A model generated the notes under the pieces. That model was not told the origin of the DNA. It made no database searches and saw only the letters and a program-made list of their open reading frames with translations. A program made the position numbers and the translations under genes. Below are positions 61,069 to 64,000 of a DNA stretch of 64,000 nucleotides, piece after piece (position 1 is the first letter of the stretch; each line of letters opens with the position of its first letter). The DNA is from Calcarisporiella thermophila CBS 279.70 (taxonomy: Eukaryota > Calcarisporiellomycota), in NCBI RefSeq assembly GCF_041956535.1, contig NW_027192217.1:54196-118195 (forward strand), given 5' to 3'.

Positions 61069-64000
61069 CTAGTCATAGGTAATTGAGAACACCTCCCCGA
61101 TATCGTGGAGCACCTTCCGTACACCCAGTGCAAGCCCCACCACCGCTAACCCCACATCGGCTGCCAGCAACGTGAAGCCACCACACATAAAGCGAGGCGC
61201 AAACACCTTCCACACCATTAAGTGCCTTCTGAAGTAAGCTGCCCAAATAGTCGCACTTGTTGTGTTTACCGTCGCATATAGGATATACCAGAGGCTGGCC
61301 TTCGTCAGAAGGTGTAAAAACGGTTGTTTATTGATGGGCGAAGTCTTCCAGAGGACTAGCAGCGGGAGAGCAACCGCGAAAAAGACGTGTGAGCCCAGGG
61401 TGTTGAGCACAATGAGAGGGGTGCTGAAAAGGAAATTGAGACTAGACAGCCCAATGAAACTACTCTTCCACTGGAGGGAGGGTATGGTCGCCTGGTGGCC
61501 AGTAGCAAAGAAATGATGCATAGCAAGCAAATACATTGCCGTGACTTCGAGCACCGTCAAGCTCGGTCCACGGACTTGCATTTCTACCTCGCTTTCTTTT
61601 GACGTGTTCTTTGCCTCGCTGGGGCCCGGCACCACCTCTGCATCGCCTTTAGCATCCGAGATCTCGAGAAGACACAGCAGTTGGCACATTCCAACCGCAA
61701 GAATCACACTACCGCTGGGAAACTGGGTCAGAGATATGATGAGATATACAATCGACAGGTAAAGCAGGTAGCTTGATCCAAATGCGTTGGCATATCCCAA
61801 GATAAGCATTGTGCGTTGAGGTTGCTGCTGTAGTTGCGTTTTCACGCCCCTTTTTCGACCCGAATTCACGGATCCAGCCCGGTCTGCCTTTTGCAAGAAC
61901 ATCTCGAAATCCAAGCACACCGGGTTGGTCCACCATCCACTTGGACCAACGACAAGCCCCAAGCCAAACGCCAGCCGAACCAGCATGTTCTTCAAGGTCA
62001 CCTGCCAAGGATCTTCTCCGGCAGCATCCAGGATCCAGTACGCCGCGCCAAGCAACAAGCCTCCGCGCAGGCCCCAACCAATCCAGAGCGGAGCAAAACC
62101 GTAATAATTTCGCGTGGCATTCTCCGCCATCCGCAGTGCAAATGGGAGGAGGAAAGCGGAGGCGGTGAGGACGATCAGCGTCAGCTCGGAGCTAATGGAA
62201 GAGGTTGAGGAAGCGTAGAAGGTTTGTTCGCAGTAGGGGAGCTGCTCCTCTCGGCACACGGTGGAGGTGGAACTGATTCTCACCAGGACCATCCATAGCA
62301 AAGCAAAACCAACCATTCTCCATCGCGCCGAGGGATTTTTCGCACCTAGACCACGGAAAATCGTGACTAGTCCCAGTGTCTGCAACATTCCAACTACTAA
62401 GCGGTCTTCGAACACAGTGAAGGAGTTGGACGTGAAAAAAAGAGCGTGAGCCACTATGAAGATGAGAGAGAGCGCAGTGTCGAAAGACGGGATCCTCCAC
62501 TGCCAATTCATTTTGCCAGCGGAGGCCTGGGCATGCAAGAAAGCAATGATGCTTCCGTATGATCCCCCAAAAACAATCCCATCCAACCAAGAAAACTCCA
62601 TGCCAGAGAGTTTGATCAAACAAGCTACGCCTCCAATGGCTGCCCCCACGGCTGCCCCAACGCCTAAGCGTCTGGTCGTTCTTTCATTCGCATCGCTCAA
62701 TTTGCCCCACCGGAGCAGGTATGTCCCAATACACGCACAGCTCAAAACCAAGATACTTGCTCCGGCTAACATATATGGAATATCAAACTGAGCCCAGATC
62801 TTCCGGCATTCTAATAGCACCACTCGCAAAAACTTCATATAGAGGGCGAATACCCGCAGCAGCTCGTCCTGCACCTCATCCTTGCCTTTTGAGGCAATAT
62901 TCATATATTGCGTCTCGGCATCCTTATACAGATCCTCAAATCTTTTCCCCAATCTGACAGCCAGTTCAGCATTCGGCTGCTGTTTCGCATAAGCTCGGGC
63001 ATATTCGTATACTTGATGACTGTTGAGGCGCACCGATTCAATCAGCCCGCGTAATTTTTCGACGGGATTTCCAGCCATGTTACGGTAAATGACTTCGGGA
63101 ATAACCGCCCCCAGACTATTAAATGGGATGGGAACGCCCATTAGAAGAGAAAGCGTGGGGACCAGATCGATCTGCGGAATAGAGCGGAAATCCTTAAACC
63201 ATCCGCTATACGAGCTCCAGGACTCGCCCATCTCGAGGTCCACCACTGCCTCTGCAGCACGGAGTATCTCTGCTTCTTGCCGGCTGTAATCCTCGCCCGA
63301 TCCTTTCTTGCTATACATGAAAAGAGCCGAGCGTACCTCAAGATCGCTATCGCCACCGTGATCTCCCTTGGGGTCCATCCCGTGGTCGCCCATGACCACC
63401 AACAATGTGTCCTCGTCCATCCGCTGCACAACCTTCTCAATCAATACGTTCATTTGAGTCAATTTTTGGGCCATTTCGGGATGATTTGGCCCGTACCGAT
63501 GCCCACAGTGATCCACCCCCAAGAAGTGCCCAATGAGCACATCCCATTCCCCATTTTCTTCCATGGTAGGCCATAGATGTTTGTCGACGCCATTGTCGAC
63601 AGTGTGCAGATCGTTCACATTGAAAGAATCGAAGGGAAAGGTGAAATTCTCAGCAAAACTGTGCGGAAATAGCTTCACCCAAGTGTCATCGCCCATAAAT
63701 GCAACTCTCTTTCCCTGTGCACGAAGCTGGTGGATCAGATTGTCCTCGGCTATCTGCGTGCCCGCAAAATTGGAGCCAGCGTCAATAAAAGTCGGCAGAG
63801 TTCCCGTAGTCAGCGCTTTGAGACGCTGGAGAGTGGTGGTAGGTGGATCGGCCACAAATTCGTAGAGGAATGCCCCGTTAGGATTCTCTTGCCTCAGACT
63901 CTCGAATATTGGCAGTTTACCGAGGTAATGTGCCTCTCCTTCCGCCTTGTTGTGTACAAAATCGAATCGCAGTGCATCTATCAGCAGGATGACCATTTTC
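61069..64000 (-). CDS. GPI13: GPI ethanolamine-phosphate transferase 3 (PIG-O/Gpi13), 5' end outside window
   Basis: At least 976 residues in one exon; the frame is still open at 64000, so the N-terminal membrane segment and start lie beyond. The lumenal alkaline-phosphatase-like catalytic domain has VILLIDALRFDF (metal Asp), PTTTLQRLKALTTGTLPTFID with the nucleophile-type Thr, FLGVDHCGHRYGPNH and MGDHGMDPKGDHGG. After about residue 420 come ten or more membrane segments. It adds ethanolamine phosphate to the third mannose of the GPI precursor in the ER, the bridge to which proteins are attached. The blocks DHCGHRYGP and FMGDDTWVKLFP are typical of PIG-O rather than PIG-N or PIG-G. The stop at 61069 follows AT-rich DNA. 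No truncation inside. Confidence 0.93.
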   Translation of the reverse strand, partial: KMVILLIDALRFDFVHNKAEGEAHYLGKLPIFESLRQENPNGAFLYEFVADPPTTTLQRLKALTTGTLPTFIDAGSNFAGTQIAEDNLIHQLRAQGKRVAFMGDDTWVKLFPHSFAENFTFPFDSFNVNDLHTVDNGVDKHLWPTMEENGEWDVLIGHFLGVDHCGHRYGPNHPEMAQKLTQMNVLIEKVVQRMDEDTLLVVMGDHGMDPKGDHGGDSDLEVRSALFMYSKKGSGEDYSRQEAEILRAAEAVVDLEMGESWSSYSGWFKDFRSIPQIDLVPTLSLLMGVPIPFNSLGAVIPEVIYRNMAGNPVEKLRGLIESVRLNSHQVYEYARAYAKQQPNAELAVRLGKRFEDLYKDAETQYMNIASKGKDEVQDELLRVFALYMKFLRVVLLECRKIWAQFDIPYMLAGASILVLSCACIGTYLLRWGKLSDANERTTRRLGVGAAVGAAIGGVACLIKLSGMEFSWLDGIVFGGSYGSIIAFLHAQASAGKMNWQWRIPSFDTALSLIFIVAHALFFTSNSFTVFEDRLVVGMLQTLGLVTIFRGLGAKNPSARWRMVGFALLWMVLVRISSTSTVCREEQLPYCEQTFYASSTSSISSELTLIVLTASAFLLPFALRMAENATRNYYGFAPLWIGWGLRGGLLLGAAYWILDAAGEDPWQVTLKNMLVRLAFGLGLVVGPSGWWTNPVCLDFEMFLQKADRAGSVNSGRKRGVKTQLQQQPQRTMLILGYANAFGSSYLLYLSIVYLIISLTQFPSGSVILAVGMCQLLCLLEISDAKGDAEVVPGPSEAKNTSKESEVEMQVRGPSLTVLEVTAMYLLAMHHFFATGHQATIPSLQWKSSFIGLSSLNFLFSTPLIVLNTLGSHVFFAVALPLLVLWKTSPINKQPFLHLLTKASLWYILYATVNTTSATIWAAYFRRHLMVWKVFAPRFMCGGFTLLAADVGLAVVGLALGVRKVLHDIGEVFSITYD

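Overview
The window reads as nuclear DNA of a filamentous (non-yeast) fungus. The genes are compact and rich in short GT-AG introns, mostly about 50-95 nt. The proteins include lineage markers such as Mim1 (a fungus-specific mitochondrial outer-membrane insertase subunit), a DUF3712 repeat protein, Scs7-, Pac1- and Ptr2-type proteins and a Pcl-type cyclin. Rab2 and a CCNDBP1-like protein are kept, and many genes have 5-17 exons. Together with the patchwork of AT-rich spacers and very GC-rich coding blocks, this suggests, without proving, an early-diverging lineage rather than a yeast. No species call is made. All exon borders were worked out by hand from splice signals and from remembered family conservation; no database search was run.

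Layout: 1-11 kb holds a tRNA-Gly, P450 reductase (-), CCT2 (-) diverging from a four-exon STN1 telomere gene (+), eIF4A-III (-), MIM1 (-), a retroelement relic abutting a second tRNA-Gly, and sphingolipid alpha-hydroxylase SCS7 (+). 11-22 kb holds the PP2A B56 subunit RTS1 (-), mitochondrial arginine-specific carbamoyl-phosphate synthetase CPA2 (+), a tRNA-like element, a third tRNA-Gly and an acyltransferase (-). 22-32 kb holds a Pcl/Pho80-type cyclin (-), GIS2/CNBP (-) diverging from RAB2 (+), a Tc1-like transposase relic, PCNA (+) with three MluI cell-cycle boxes, and PAC1/LIS1 (-). 32-37 kb is an AT-rich, gene-poor island with tRNA-Gly (two copies), tRNA-Leu(CAA), two further tRNA-like elements, a TAA microsatellite and a 343-nt assembly gap. 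37-64 kb holds the peptide transporter PTR2 (-), cullin-1 (+), a Ded1-like helicase with an acidic tail (+), a 1132-residue membrane-anchored DUF3712 repeat protein (-), the RNA polymerase III largest subunit (-), a CCNDBP1-like protein (+), and GPI13/PIG-O (-), which runs off the right edge.

There is no gene cluster dedicated to one pathway; this is mostly housekeeping sequence. The loose themes are DNA replication and telomere maintenance (PCNA and STN1, both with ACGCG-type promoter boxes), cell-cycle ubiquitination (CUL1, cyclin, B56), RNA metabolism (two DEAD-box helicases, Pol III, CNBP) and Pol III-transcribed elements (five identical tRNA-Gly genes plus tRNA-like relics). I found no convincing undescribed biological system. 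The best leads are the STN1 gene, the MCB-box promoters, the dispersed tRNA-Gly copies and tRNA-derived elements, the tiny exons (an 11-nt exon in the Rab2 P-loop), and the DUF3712 module protein.
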